The notes under the pieces were generated by a model, which saw only the letters and a program-made list of their open reading frames with translations, was not told where the DNA came from and searched no databases. Shown here piece by piece: positions 17,648 through 26,683 of a DNA stretch of 64,000 bases. Made by a program: the position numbers and the translations under genes. The stretch comes from Rubrivivax sp. SCN 71-131 (GTDB lineage: Bacteria > Pseudomonadota > Gammaproteobacteria > Burkholderiales > Burkholderiaceae_C), in NCBI GenBank assembly GCA_001724995.1, contig MEFD01000026.1, positions 1-64,000 on the forward strand. The letters run 5' to 3'. Numbering within the stretch: position 1 is the stretch's first letter; each line of letters starts with the position of its first letter.

Positions 17648-18750
17648 ACGACGCCGCGCCGCCGTCCGCGCCGAGCCCGGGGCCGGGCCCGCGTGCGCGC
17701 GCGTTCTGGCAACGGCTGAAGGAAAGGCCGGGCGACTTCGACCTCTTCTTCGCGCTGCGCCTGCTGCAGGCGCGCGAACCCGCCTCACCGCGCCTGGGCC
17801 GCGCCCTGCGACCGCGTGCCGAGGCGATCCGGCTCGGGCAGGATCCCTCGCTGTCCTTTGCGCCGACGACGCTCGCCGAAGTGCTGCCGCCGCCGGCACG
17901 CGCGCCGCATGTGCCCGAACGCCTCACGGTCTGGAGCTTCGGCCTCTACGGCCCCAACGGCCCGCTGCCCACGCACCTGACGGAATACGTGCGCGAGCGC
18001 CTGCGCCAGCACGACGACCCGACGCTGGCGCGCTTTGCCGACATCTTCCACCACCGGCTGCTGCTGCTGTTCTTCCGCGCCTGGGCCGACGCGCAGCCCA
18101 CGGTGTCGCTGGACCGGCCCGGCACCGACGACTTCGGGCGCTTCCTCGGCAGCCTGCTCGGCTACGGTGAGGAAGCCCTGCAGGGGCGCGACGCGGTGCC
18201 CGACCACGCCAAGCGTTTCGCCGCCGGCCACTGGAGCCGCTGGACGCGCAACCCCGAGGGTCTGGCCTCGGCGTTGCACCTGTTCCTCGGCGTGCCGGTG
18301 CAACTGCAGGAGCACCGCCTGCACCGGTTGCCGCTTGCCGCGGCGCAGCAGACCTGCCTGGTCGCCTTCGGTGGCAACACCCAGCTGGGCGTGGATGCGG
18401 TCGTCGGCGCGCGCGTGCCCGATGCGCAGTACGCGTTTCGCCTGCGCCTGGGGCCGATGCCGCTGGACGCCTACCAACGCCTGCTGCCCGGGGGCGAGGA
18501 CTTCCCCGCCCTCGTCGACTGGGTGCGCAACTACGTCGGCATCGAGTACGCCTGGGACCTGCAGCTCGTGCTGCGCCAGCCCGACGTGCGCGGCGCCACG
18601 CTCGGTGGCCGCGCCCGGCTCGGCCTGGACAGCTGGATGCTGGCCGGCCCCGCGGCGGCCGACGCCGACGACTTCGCCTTCGACGCCGAGCGCTGGCTGC
18701 GCGGTCGGCGCCGTCCGCCCCGAGCGCCTTCTCCAACCCCAACCGCGTGA
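17644..18750 (+). CDS. tssG: T6SS baseplate protein TssG
   Basis: This 368-residue protein carries TssG marks: DFDLFFALRLLQAREP, IRLGQDPSLSFAPTTLAEV, FGLYGPNGPLPTHLTEYVRER, FADIFHHRLLLLFFRAWADAQP and the C-terminal YVGIEYAWDLQLVLRQPDV. It is the second wedge protein beside TssF. The first 17 residues are Pro/Ala-rich and poorly conserved. The end overlaps a GTG at 18747 that could start clpV, but the ATG at 18759 fits ClpV better. Confidence 0.94.
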   Translation: MNDAAPPSAPSPGPGPRARAFWQRLKERPGDFDLFFALRLLQAREPASPRLGRALRPRAEAIRLGQDPSLSFAPTTLAEVLPPPARAPHVPERLTVWSFGLYGPNGPLPTHLTEYVRERLRQHDDPTLARFADIFHHRLLLLFFRAWADAQPTVSLDRPGTDDFGRFLGSLLGYGEEALQGRDAVPDHAKRFAAGHWSRWTRNPEGLASALHLFLGVPVQLQEHRLHRLPLAAAQQTCLVAFGGNTQLGVDAVVGARVPDAQYAFRLRLGPMPLDAYQRLLPGGEDFPALVDWVRNYVGIEYAWDLQLVLRQPDVRGATLGGRARLGLDSWMLAGPAAADADDFAFDAERWLRGRRRPPRAPSPTPTA

Positions 18751-18758
18751 GCCCGCCC

Positions 18759-21419
18759 ATGTCCGAGATCTCTCGCCTGGCCCTCTTCGGCAAGCTCAAC
18801 CCGCTGCTCTTCAAGTCGCTGGAGGGCGCCACCGTCTTCTGCAAGCTGCGCGGCAATCCCTACGTGGAGCTGGTGCACTGGCTGCACCAGTTGCTGCAGG
18901 AGCCCGACTCCGACCTGCTGCGCCTGTCGCGCCACTTCGGTGTCGACGCGGGCAGGCTCGCCGCCGACATCGTGGCGAGCCTGGACCGGCTGCCGCGCGG
19001 CGCCAGCGCCATCAGCGACTTCTCCGACCAGATCGAGGCCGCGATCGAGCGCGGCTGGGTCTACGCCACGCTGATGTTCAGCGAATCGCAGATCCGCAGC
19101 GCCTACCTGCTGTCGGGGATGATGCGCACGCGTGTGCTGGCCAACGAACTGCGCGCGATCTCCAGGGAATTCGACAAGCTGGCCGAGCCGATGCTCAGCG
19201 AAGCCTTCGGCAAGATCCTTCCGGGCTCGCCCGAAGCAAGGCTGCAGGCCAGTGACGGCAGCGGCCTGCAGGGCGCACCGGGCGAGGCCAGCAGCGCCGT
19301 TGCCGGCGGCGCACCCGGCAAGGGCACGGCGCTCGAGAAATACACGCAGGACCTGACCGAGCGCGCGCGCCGTGGCGAGATGGACCCGGTCACCGGCCGC
19401 GACGACGAAGTGCGGCAGATGGTCGACATCCTCATGCGCCGGCGCCAGAACAACCCCATCCTCGTCGGCGAGGCCGGCGTGGGCAAGACGGCGGTGGTCG
19501 AGGGTCTGGCGCTGCGCATCGCCGAGGGCGACGTGCCGCCGCCGCTGCGCGGGGTGCAGTTGCGCGTGATGGACGTCGGCCTGCTGCAGGCCGGCGCCAG
19601 CATGAAGGGCGAGTTCGAGAACCGCCTGCGCACGCTGCTGGACGAGGTGCAGGCCAGCACCACGCCGATCATCCTCTTCATCGACGAGGTGCACACCCTG
19701 GTGGGTGCCGGCGGCGCCGCCGGTACCGGCGACGCCGCCAACCTGCTCAAGCCGGCGCTGGCGCGCGGCGTGCTGCGCACCATCGGCGCCACCACCTGGG
19801 CCGAGTACAAGAAGTACATCGAGAAGGACCCGGCTCTCACGAGGCGCTTCCAGCTGGTGCAGATCCTCGAGCCCGACGAGGCCAAGGCCATCGCCATGCT
19901 GCGCGGCGTCACCGCCAAGCTGGAGGCGCACCACAAGGTGCGCATCGGCGACGACGCGGTGCAGGCCGCAGTCAGCCTCTCGCACCGCTACATCCCCGCA
20001 CGCCAGCTGCCCGACAAGGCGGTCAGTCTGCTGGATACCGCCTGCTCGCGCGTGGCCATGGGCCTGCACGCGGTGCCGGCGCGGCTGGAGCACGTCACGC
20101 GCCGGCTGCAGGGCCTGCAGATCGAGCTCGAGGTCGTGCAGCGCGAAATGGCGCTGGGCGTCGATCACGCCAGGCGGCACGAGGAACTGAAGGTCGTGCA
20201 GGCGCGCCTGGAAGAGGAGCGCGCCGCGCTCGAGGCGCGTTTCGCCGCCGAAAGCACGCTGGTGCAGGCGATCTCCGAGGCCGAGGCCGGGCTGGTAGCC
20301 GCCGAGCCCGGCAGCGCGGCCGACGCCGGCGAGCTGCAGCGCCTGCGCAAGGAGCTCGCCGCGCTGCAGGGCGACGACCCGCTGCTGCAGCCTACGGTGG
20401 ACGCCAGCGCCGTGGCCGCCGTCGTCGCCGAGTGGACCGGCATTCCCGTGGGCCGCATGGTGAGGAACGAGATCCAGGCGGTGCTGCAGCTGGCCGACAC
20501 GCTGGGCCGGCGCGTCATCGGCCAGCGCCACGGCCTGGACGCGATCGCGCGGCGCATCCAGACCGCGCGCGCGCAGCTCGACAACCCGAACAAGCCGGTG
20601 GGCGTGTTCATGCTCGCCGGCCCGTCGGGCGTGGGCAAGACGGAAACCGCGCTGGCACTGGCCGAATCGCTCTACGGCGGCGAGCACAACCTCATCACCA
20701 TCAACATGAGCGAGTTCCAGGAGGCGCACACCGTCTCCACGCTCAAGGGCTCGCCGCCGGGCTATGTCGGCTACGGCGAGGGCGGCGTGCTCACCGAGGC
20801 GGTGCGCCGCCGCCCCTACAGCGTGGTGCTGCTGGACGAGGTCGAGAAGGCGCACAGCGACGTGCACGAGATGTTCTTCCAGGTCTTCGACAAGGGCTGG
20901 ATGGAGGACGGCGAGGGCCGCTACATCGACTTCAAGAACACCGTCATCATCCTCACCTCCAACGTCGGCACCGAGGTCATCGCCGGCATGTGCCGCGATC
21001 CGGAGCTGATGCCCTCGGTCGAGGCCTTGTCCACGGCGCTGCGCAAGCCGCTGCTGGAGAAGTTCCCGCCGGCGCTGCTCGGGCGGCTGGTGGTGGTGCC
21101 CTACTACCCCATCTCCGACGAGATGCTGGAGCAGATCATCCGGCTGCAGCTCGCGCGCATCCAGCAGCGCGTGCAGGATCGCCACGGCGCGCGGCTGGAC
21201 TACAGCGACGCGGTGGTGGAACTCGTGCGCAAGCGCTGCACCGAGGTCGAGTCCGGCGGACGCATGGTCGACGCCATCCTCACGCAAAGCCTGCTGCCGC
21301 GCCTGGCGACGCACTTTCTCGAGCACGCGGGGCAGGAGGCACCGGTGCAGACGATCGCGCTCGACGCCGCGGAAGACGACTTCGCGATCGAGTTCCGCGG
21401 CGCTGCGCTCGCCGGCTGA
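18759..21419 (+). CDS. clpV: T6SS sheath-recycling AAA+ ATPase ClpV
   Basis: This 886-residue ClpB-family ATPase starts MSEISRLALFGKLNPLLFKS, the ClpV-specific N-terminal domain (about 1-150) that grips contracted TssC. Two AAA+ modules follow: Walker A GEAGVGKT with Walker B ILFIDEVHTL, then GPSGVGKT with VVLLDEVEKAH. The middle coiled-coil domain and the C-terminal ClpB-D2-small domain are present. ClpV unfolds contracted sheaths so that subunits can be reused. An alternative GTG at 18747 would add four residues (MSPP) and overlap the tssG stop. It is the last gene of the core operon. Confidence 0.95.
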   Translation: MSEISRLALFGKLNPLLFKSLEGATVFCKLRGNPYVELVHWLHQLLQEPDSDLLRLSRHFGVDAGRLAADIVASLDRLPRGASAISDFSDQIEAAIERGWVYATLMFSESQIRSAYLLSGMMRTRVLANELRAISREFDKLAEPMLSEAFGKILPGSPEARLQASDGSGLQGAPGEASSAVAGGAPGKGTALEKYTQDLTERARRGEMDPVTGRDDEVRQMVDILMRRRQNNPILVGEAGVGKTAVVEGLALRIAEGDVPPPLRGVQLRVMDVGLLQAGASMKGEFENRLRTLLDEVQASTTPIILFIDEVHTLVGAGGAAGTGDAANLLKPALARGVLRTIGATTWAEYKKYIEKDPALTRRFQLVQILEPDEAKAIAMLRGVTAKLEAHHKVRIGDDAVQAAVSLSHRYIPARQLPDKAVSLLDTACSRVAMGLHAVPARLEHVTRRLQGLQIELEVVQREMALGVDHARRHEELKVVQARLEEERAALEARFAAESTLVQAISEAEAGLVAAEPGSAADAGELQRLRKELAALQGDDPLLQPTVDASAVAAVVAEWTGIPVGRMVRNEIQAVLQLADTLGRRVIGQRHGLDAIARRIQTARAQLDNPNKPVGVFMLAGPSGVGKTETALALAESLYGGEHNLITINMSEFQEAHTVSTLKGSPPGYVGYGEGGVLTEAVRRRPYSVVLLDEVEKAHSDVHEMFFQVFDKGWMEDGEGRYIDFKNTVIILTSNVGTEVIAGMCRDPELMPSVEALSTALRKPLLEKFPPALLGRLVVVPYYPISDEMLEQIIRLQLARIQQRVQDRHGARLDYSDAVVELVRKRCTEVESGGRMVDAILTQSLLPRLATHFLEHAGQEAPVQTIALDAAEDDFAIEFRGAALAG

Positions 21420-21468
21420 ACCGATGGCGCCAACGCGCGCAAACCTGCCGCGCGGGCGCCGCCCGGGT

Positions 21469-22038
21469 TCAGGGCTGGCGGGTGACGATGGTCACGCGCC
21501 GGTTCTCGGGTGCAGCGGGGTGCTCGGCATCCAGCAGCTCGCTCGAGCCCTTGCCGATCGGCACCAGGCGCTCGCTGCCGATGCCGTGCGCCGACACCAG
21601 CTGCGCCACGACCGATTGCGCACGAGCCTCGGACAGGCGCTGGTTCAGCTCGGCGCTGCCGCGCGGGTCGGCGTGGCCCTCGACGCTGAAGGCAAAGCCC
21701 GCCAGCTTGTCCGATTGCAAGGCCTTGGCCACCGTGGCCAGCGCGTGCTTGCTCTCCTCGGTGAGGTCGGCGGAGTTGGTGCGGAAGGTGATCAGGATGT
21801 TGGAGCGCCCGGCCGCGGCGCGCGGCTGTTGCGTCGGCGCGCTGCGCGCCATGGGGCGGATGCTGCGCGTCTTGGCCATGTCCTGCGCGCCGGGCTGGTC
21901 GACCGCGAGCGCGTCCACGAGCGCCTGCTCGGTGACCTGGTTGAGCTTGAGCACCGCGGGCGCCGACTGCGCGTGAAGGGATGTGCACCCGAACACCAGC
22001 AGCGCAAGCGCGGTGCAACGCAGGATCGAATTCGGCAT
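21469..22038 (-). CDS. OmpA-family envelope protein next to the T6SS
   Basis: This 189-residue protein has a signal peptide (MPNSILRCTALALLVFG, cleavage after LHAQ near residue 25). A C-terminal OmpA-like peptidoglycan-binding domain spans about 80-187 (ILITFRTNSADLTEESKHAL, VEGHADPRGSAELNQRLSEARAQSV, NRRVTIV). No beta-barrel is present, so it should be periplasmic or tethered to peptidoglycan. It is on the opposite strand to clpV, ending 49 bases after it, and divergent from the first kinase gene. It resembles OmpA-like proteins often linked to T6SS loci. The ATG at 22038 gives a clean signal sequence; open frame upstream of it is not conserved. Confidence 0.75.
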   Translation of the reverse strand: MPNSILRCTALALLVFGCTSLHAQSAPAVLKLNQVTEQALVDALAVDQPGAQDMAKTRSIRPMARSAPTQQPRAAAGRSNILITFRTNSADLTEESKHALATVAKALQSDKLAGFAFSVEGHADPRGSAELNQRLSEARAQSVVAQLVSAHGIGSERLVPIGKGSSELLDAEHPAAPENRRVTIVTRQP

Positions 22039-22303
22039 GATCAGCCTCCGGCTTTCGGTTCGACCGGCCGCCGGCGCGGATCGCGGCGGCGTGGGGTCTT
22101 GGGGTCGATGGGCCGCATGATGCAGCGCGCAACGGGCGCTGCCAACGTAAAGATTCACGCGGCCCGCTGTGCACGCACGATCTGGCAGACTCCGGGCCTT
22201 GACCGGTCGCGCTGTCCGGGCAAGGCGGGGCCGGGTCCGCGCCCGTCGCTCGGCAGGTCGCGCCCCGCAGCCAGCGGCCACGCAGCATCGGATTGAGCAA
22301 GGC

Positions 22304-24241
22304 ATGAGCAAGGACGAGCCGCAGGACGATCGCACGGCCGCGCAGGCGACGTCGGCCTCCGCGGATGCGGGCGAGGGCGCCGTCGCGGGCGCTGCCGCGG
22401 CGGCAGCAGCGGCGCCCACGCCGACGCCACGGCGCCAGGACTCGGGCAATGCCCTGCCGATCGGTACCTTTCTCGACGAGTTCGAGCTGCAGAGCGTGGC
22501 CGGCGAGGGCGGCTTCTCGATCGTCTACCGCGCCTGGGACCACACGCTGGATCGCCAGGTGGCGCTGAAGGAGTATTTCCCCTCGGGCATGGTCGCGCGT
22601 TCCGGCGGCACGCAGGTCGTCGTGCGCTCGGACCGTCACGCCGAGGCCTTCGAGGCAGGGCTCAAGAGCTTCGTCGAAGAGGCGCGGCTGCTGGCGAAGT
22701 TCGACCACCCGGCACTGGTGAAGGTCTACCGCTTCTGGCGCGCCAACGGCTCGGCCTACATGGTGATGCCCTTCTGCGAGGGCATCACGCTGCGCGACGC
22801 CTGGCGCGCGGGCCCCGAGCCGCCGGACGAGGCGACGTTGATGCAGCTGCTGGACCCGCTCACCGATGCGCTGGCCGTGCTGCACGCCGAACGCTGGTAC
22901 CACCGCGACATCGCGCCCGACAACGTCATGCTATTGGCCGGCTCGGGGCGGCCACTGCTGCTGGACTTCGGCGCCGCGCGGCAGGTGATCGGCGACCTCA
23001 CGCACGCACTCACGGTGATCCTCAAGCCCGGCTACGCGCCCATCGAGCAATGGGGCGAGGTACCGGGCATGCAGCAAGGCCCCTGGACCGACGTCTACGC
23101 GCTCGGGGCGATGATGCACTTCGCGATCACCGGCAGCACGCCACCGCCTTCGGTCGGGCGCCTCATCAACGACAGCTGCGAGCCGCTGTCCCGAGTTGCC
23201 GCCGGGCGCTACAGCGCGGCCTTCCTGCAGGCGATCGACCACGCCCTGATGGTGCGACCGGAGCAGCGGACGGCGTCGATCGCGCAGTTCCGGCGCGAGA
23301 TCGGCCTGCCCGAATCCGCGGCGACGCAGGCACGCATGACCTGGATGCCCACGCAGGCTGCGGCAGCGCCGCCTGCCGACGCCCCCGCCGCCGAGCCGGA
23401 CTTCGCCTTCACCGTCCGCCCGGGTGGCGTCGCCTTGCAGGCCGCGACGATGGCACACGCGCCGTTGCCTGCCCACGCGGGCGATGGTCGCCGGCCGGCG
23501 CTGCTCTTCCTGGTCGGCCTGCTCGTCACGGGAGCGCTCGGCGTCGCCGGCTACGGGTGGCTGCGGCCCAGGCCCGCCCCCCCACCTTCACCGGACTTGG
23601 TGACGACGGCACCCGGGCCGGCGCCCGGGACGCCGAACGCCCTCGGCAGCCCGGCTGCGACCGTGGCACCGACCGCGGCGACGTTCCCTGCCGAAACCCC
23701 GGCGGCCGCAACGGCGCCCCCGAGCCACGACGCAGGCGAGGACTTCCAGCGCATCGTCGCGGCGCAGACGCCGGGCCACGAGGTCGAGGTGACGCTGGTG
23801 CGCACGACCCTGCGCAGCGAGAAGGACGGCCTCGAGTTCACCGTCCATTCGCGCCGCGACGGCTACCTGTATGTCTTCAACCGCGGCTCCGACGGCGCCC
23901 TGCTGCAGCTCTACCCGAACCGCGTCTCCGGTCTGCTGCGCGTTCAGGCCGGCAAGCCGCTGGACCTTCCGGACGACAAGGTCGAATTCAAGATCGCCGG
24001 CGCCAGCGGGCCGAACCAGCTGCTGGTGCTGATCTCCACGCTGCGCCGCGACCACTCGGCGCTGCCCGCGCGCGACGAGGGCGGCTTCGCGTTCTATCCC
24101 ACCGGCGCGGCCGCCGCGACGCTCTCCGCGCGTCACAGCGGGCCGCTGCCCTGGATCGCGGGATTGGCCCAATGCCCGGCGGGCAAGCCCTGCAACGACA
24201 GCTTCGGCGCCACGATCACCACCTTCAACGTCGTCCAGTAA
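22304..24241 (+). CDS. Membrane-bound Ser/Thr kinase-like protein with C-terminal DUF4384-type domain
   Basis: This 645-residue protein has an Ala/Pro-rich start and a kinase domain at about 55-335: glycine loop GEGGFS (67-72), VALKEYFP with Lys89, catalytic loop HRDIAPDN (200-207) and DFG (221-223), with the [10 protein letters not shown] segment typical of this kinase subfamily. A Pro-rich linker leads to one membrane helix (about 398-420). The periplasmic end (about 495-580, [27 protein letters not shown]) looks like DUF4384. The catalytic-loop Lys of HRDxKPxN is Ala here; the Asp and Asn remain. It is probably the PpkA-type regulator of this T6SS. ATG at 22304 is chosen because upstream frame is unrelated. 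Confidence 0.8.
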   Translation: MSKDEPQDDRTAAQATSASADAGEGAVAGAAAAAAAAPTPTPRRQDSGNALPIGTFLDEFELQSVAGEGGFSIVYRAWDHTLDRQVALKEYFPSGMVARSGGTQVVVRSDRHAEAFEAGLKSFVEEARLLAKFDHPALVKVYRFWRANGSAYMVMPFCEGITLRDAWRAGPEPPDEATLMQLLDPLTDALAVLHAERWYHRDIAPDNVMLLAGSGRPLLLDFGAARQVIGDLTHALTVILKPGYAPIEQWGEVPGMQQGPWTDVYALGAMMHFAITGSTPPPSVGRLINDSCEPLSRVAAGRYSAAFLQAIDHALMVRPEQRTASIAQFRREIGLPESAATQARMTWMPTQAAAAPPADAPAAEPDFAFTVRPGGVALQAATMAHAPLPAHAGDGRRPALLFLVGLLVTGALGVAGYGWLRPRPAPPPSPDLVTTAPGPAPGTPNALGSPAATVAPTAATFPAETPAAATAPPSHDAGEDFQRIVAAQTPGHEVEVTLVRTTLRSEKDGLEFTVHSRRDGYLYVFNRGSDGALLQLYPNRVSGLLRVQAGKPLDLPDDKVEFKIAGASGPNQLLVLISTLRRDHSALPARDEGGFAFYPTGAAAATLSARHSGPLPWIAGLAQCPAGKPCNDSFGATITTFNVVQ

Positions 24242-24247
24242 GCCCCC

Positions 24248-24266
24248 GCCGGCGTTCGACGCCGGC
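24248..24266 (+). other. Hairpin between the two kinase genes
   Basis: In the 88-base gap between the kinases, GCCGGCGT and ACGCCGGC form an 8-base perfect stem with a 3-base loop (7 pairs with a 5-base loop). No T run follows, so it is not a standard terminator; it could slow decay or processing of the transcript between the two genes. Confidence 0.4.
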
Positions 24267-24329
24267 ACGGGCGGCCACGGACAAGCACGACCCGCGGCCG
24301 CCGGATCGCCATCCTCGCCAAGCCCTGCC

Positions 24330-26207
24330 ATGACCGACCCCGCCACCGATCCGCCCGCGCCCGGCGAGCCGCCGCAGCGTCCGCCGACCGTGACACACCC
24401 GCTGCCGCGCGCGGCAGCGGCCAGCACGCCAACGCCGCCGCATTCCCCGACGCCGCGTGGCGCCCTGCCCGGCGAAACCTCGCTGCCGGTGGGCCCCGCG
24501 GTGTCCGCGCCTGCGGGGCCGGTGCGCCAGGTCGGGCGCTACCAGGTGCTGGAGCGCATCGGCCGCGGCGGCATGGCCACCGTCTTCAAGGCGCACGACC
24601 CGAGCATCGGCCGCGACGTGGCGATCAAGTTTCTGCACGCCTCGCTGTGCGAGGGCGAGGACTATCGCGCGCGTTTCCTGCAGGAGGCACGCGCGGCGGG
24701 CGGGCTCTCGCACCCGAACATCGTCACCGTGCACGACGTCGGCGAGATCGAGGGCCGGCCCTACATGGCGATGGAGCTGCTCTCCGGGATCTCGCTCGCC
24801 GAGGAGCTCGAGGCCACGCGCACGATCGCCGTGCGCGACGCGGTGGTGATGGGCATCCAGCTGGCACGCGCGCTCGACTACGCGCACGCCCGCGGCATCG
24901 TGCACCGCGACATCAAGCCGGCCAACATCATGCGCCTCACCGGCAGTCGCACGATCAAGGTCACGGACTTCGGCATCGCGCACATCGAGCAGGCCGGCGA
25001 CGATTCGCTGCGCACGCGTGCCGGGGACGTGCTGGGCACGCCGCAGTACATGTCGCCCGAGCAGACGCGCGGCGAGCGCCTGGACGGCCGCTCCGACCTC
25101 TTCTCCGCCGGCATCGTGCTCTACCAGATGATCGTCGGGCAGCGGCCGTTTCGCGGCGACAGCCTGATCGCCGTGGCGACGAAGATCGCCAACGAGCCGG
25201 CGGCGCCGATCGACAGGACGCGCACCGACATTCCGGCCTCGCTGCGTCGCGTCATCGAGCGCTGCCTGGCCAAGAACCCGGCACAGCGCTTCCAGAGCGG
25301 CGCCGAACTCGCCGACGCGCTGGTGAAGGTGCTGGCCGAGGTCGACGAGGAGGCGCGCGAGCGCGAGAAGCCGCGCATCCTGCCGCTGCGCGTGAAGTGG
25401 GCGGCGATGATGGCGGCGATCGTGGCGATCGTGATGGGCATCACCGCCACGCTGATCACGCAGCGCCAGGTGGCGGCCCTCAGCGCACAGGCGATCGACT
25501 ACGGCGCCTCGGCGGCGCGCTTCATGGCGGCACAGAACGCGGCCATGGTGCTCGGCGAGGAATGGGAGGCGGTCGAAGTCATCGTCGACAAGATCATGCT
25601 GACCGGCGACTTCGAGCGCATCACGCTGGCCGACGCCAACGGCACCGTGCGCGCGGCCAGCGATGCAGCACTCGTGGGCAAACCCTACCGGGCACCGCAG
25701 GGCGAGCGCCTGGGCGAGCGCGACAAGGTGCGCGTCGAGCGCTTCGAGGCCGGCGGCCAGAGCGTGCTCGGCTTCGACGCACCGGTGACCTTTCAGGATC
25801 AGGTTGCCGGCCGCGTCACCATCGGCATCCGCGAGGCGCCGCTGACCGCGGTGGCGCGGCTGTCGATCACGCTCATGGTCATCCTCGCGCTCGTCACCGT
25901 GATCGCCGTCGCGGTGGCGATGTACTTCGTCGCCGACTGGTTCGCCAAGCCGATCAAGCTCGTCGGCGATTCGATGGGCGAGCTCGCCAAGGGCCGCTTC
26001 GACCATCGCATCCACGAGCAGCGTGGCGACGAGTTCGGGCAGCTCTACGCCGCCTTCGACGCCATGGCCGACGCCCTGCAGGCGCGCGAATCGACACTCG
26101 GGCGCGGCGGCACGACGACGCCGGGGACCGCGCGCACCGGTACCCTGCCCGGCGGCCTGCCGGCGTCGGCCGCCGGCACCGGCCGCGGGCCGGCCGCGGG
26201 CGCCTAG
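24330..26207 (+). CDS. PknB-type receptor Ser/Thr kinase with periplasmic sensor and HAMP domain
   Basis: This 625-residue protein has all canonical kinase residues: IGRGGMATVF (77-86), VAIK with Lys100, HRDIKPAN (192-199), DFG (213-215) and GTPQYMSPEQ. After the kinase, helix 1 (about 357-377) leads into a periplasmic double-helix/PAS-like sensor (about 380-505; ITLADANGTVRAAS). Helix 2 (about 511-534) and a HAMP domain (about 535-588; FAKPIKLVGDSMGELAKGRFDHRI) follow. HAMP lying C-terminal with no output after it is unusual, because the kinase output is N-terminal. It is likely to phosphorylate T6SS regulators. Shares the operon with the upstream kinase. Confidence 0.88.
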   Translation: MTDPATDPPAPGEPPQRPPTVTHPLPRAAAASTPTPPHSPTPRGALPGETSLPVGPAVSAPAGPVRQVGRYQVLERIGRGGMATVFKAHDPSIGRDVAIKFLHASLCEGEDYRARFLQEARAAGGLSHPNIVTVHDVGEIEGRPYMAMELLSGISLAEELEATRTIAVRDAVVMGIQLARALDYAHARGIVHRDIKPANIMRLTGSRTIKVTDFGIAHIEQAGDDSLRTRAGDVLGTPQYMSPEQTRGERLDGRSDLFSAGIVLYQMIVGQRPFRGDSLIAVATKIANEPAAPIDRTRTDIPASLRRVIERCLAKNPAQRFQSGAELADALVKVLAEVDEEAREREKPRILPLRVKWAAMMAAIVAIVMGITATLITQRQVAALSAQAIDYGASAARFMAAQNAAMVLGEEWEAVEVIVDKIMLTGDFERITLADANGTVRAASDAALVGKPYRAPQGERLGERDKVRVERFEAGGQSVLGFDAPVTFQDQVAGRVTIGIREAPLTAVARLSITLMVILALVTVIAVAVAMYFVADWFAKPIKLVGDSMGELAKGRFDHRIHEQRGDEFGQLYAAFDAMADALQARESTLGRGGTTTPGTARTGTLPGGLPASAAGTGRGPAAGA

Positions 26208-26226
26208 CCGAAGAAGGACCTTGCCC

Positions 26227-26643
26227 ATGCTCCCGCTGCGTCGCGCCGCACCGATCGCCCTTGCCGCCAGGCTGGCAGCCATCGTCGCGATGCTGTTCGG
26301 CCTTGCCACCGTCATCTCGGGCGGGCGCGTGCTGCTCGGTGCGGATCCGGGCTACGTTGTCTTCAGGCCCTTGCTGGTCTTCAACGCGCTGATGGGCCTA
26401 GCCTATCTTGCCGTGGGCGTGCTCGCCTGGCGCGGCAGCGCATTCGCCCTGCGCGGTGCGGGCTTCATCGCGCTCCTGAACCTCTGCGTCCTCGGGGCGC
26501 TCCTGATGCGCTGGGAGCCCGATGGCCCGATCGCCCGCACCAGCCTGATGGCGATGAGCTTTCGCACCGCCGTCTGGGCGGTGCTTTTTCTCCTCCTGCT
26601 GCGTGCGCGTCGGCCGGGGCCGAGGGGCAGGCATGCCGGCTGA
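26227..26643 (+). CDS. Small four-helix inner-membrane protein
   Basis: This 138-residue protein is mostly hydrophobic, with about four membrane helices (residues about 10-32, 45-63, 70-92, 110-130). No family is recognised. It lies 19 bases after the receptor kinase and overlaps the next frame, so it belongs to the same operon and may support the signalling or envelope module. AAGAAGGA before the ATG provides a Shine-Dalgarno sequence. Confidence 0.6.
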   Translation: MLPLRRAAPIALAARLAAIVAMLFGLATVISGGRVLLGADPGYVVFRPLLVFNALMGLAYLAVGVLAWRGSAFALRGAGFIALLNLCVLGALLMRWEPDGPIARTSLMAMSFRTAVWAVLFLLLLRARRPGPRGRHAG

Positions 26644-26683
26644 AGACCGGGCACGCCGTCCCCGTCGCGGCCAGCGCGCGGCG

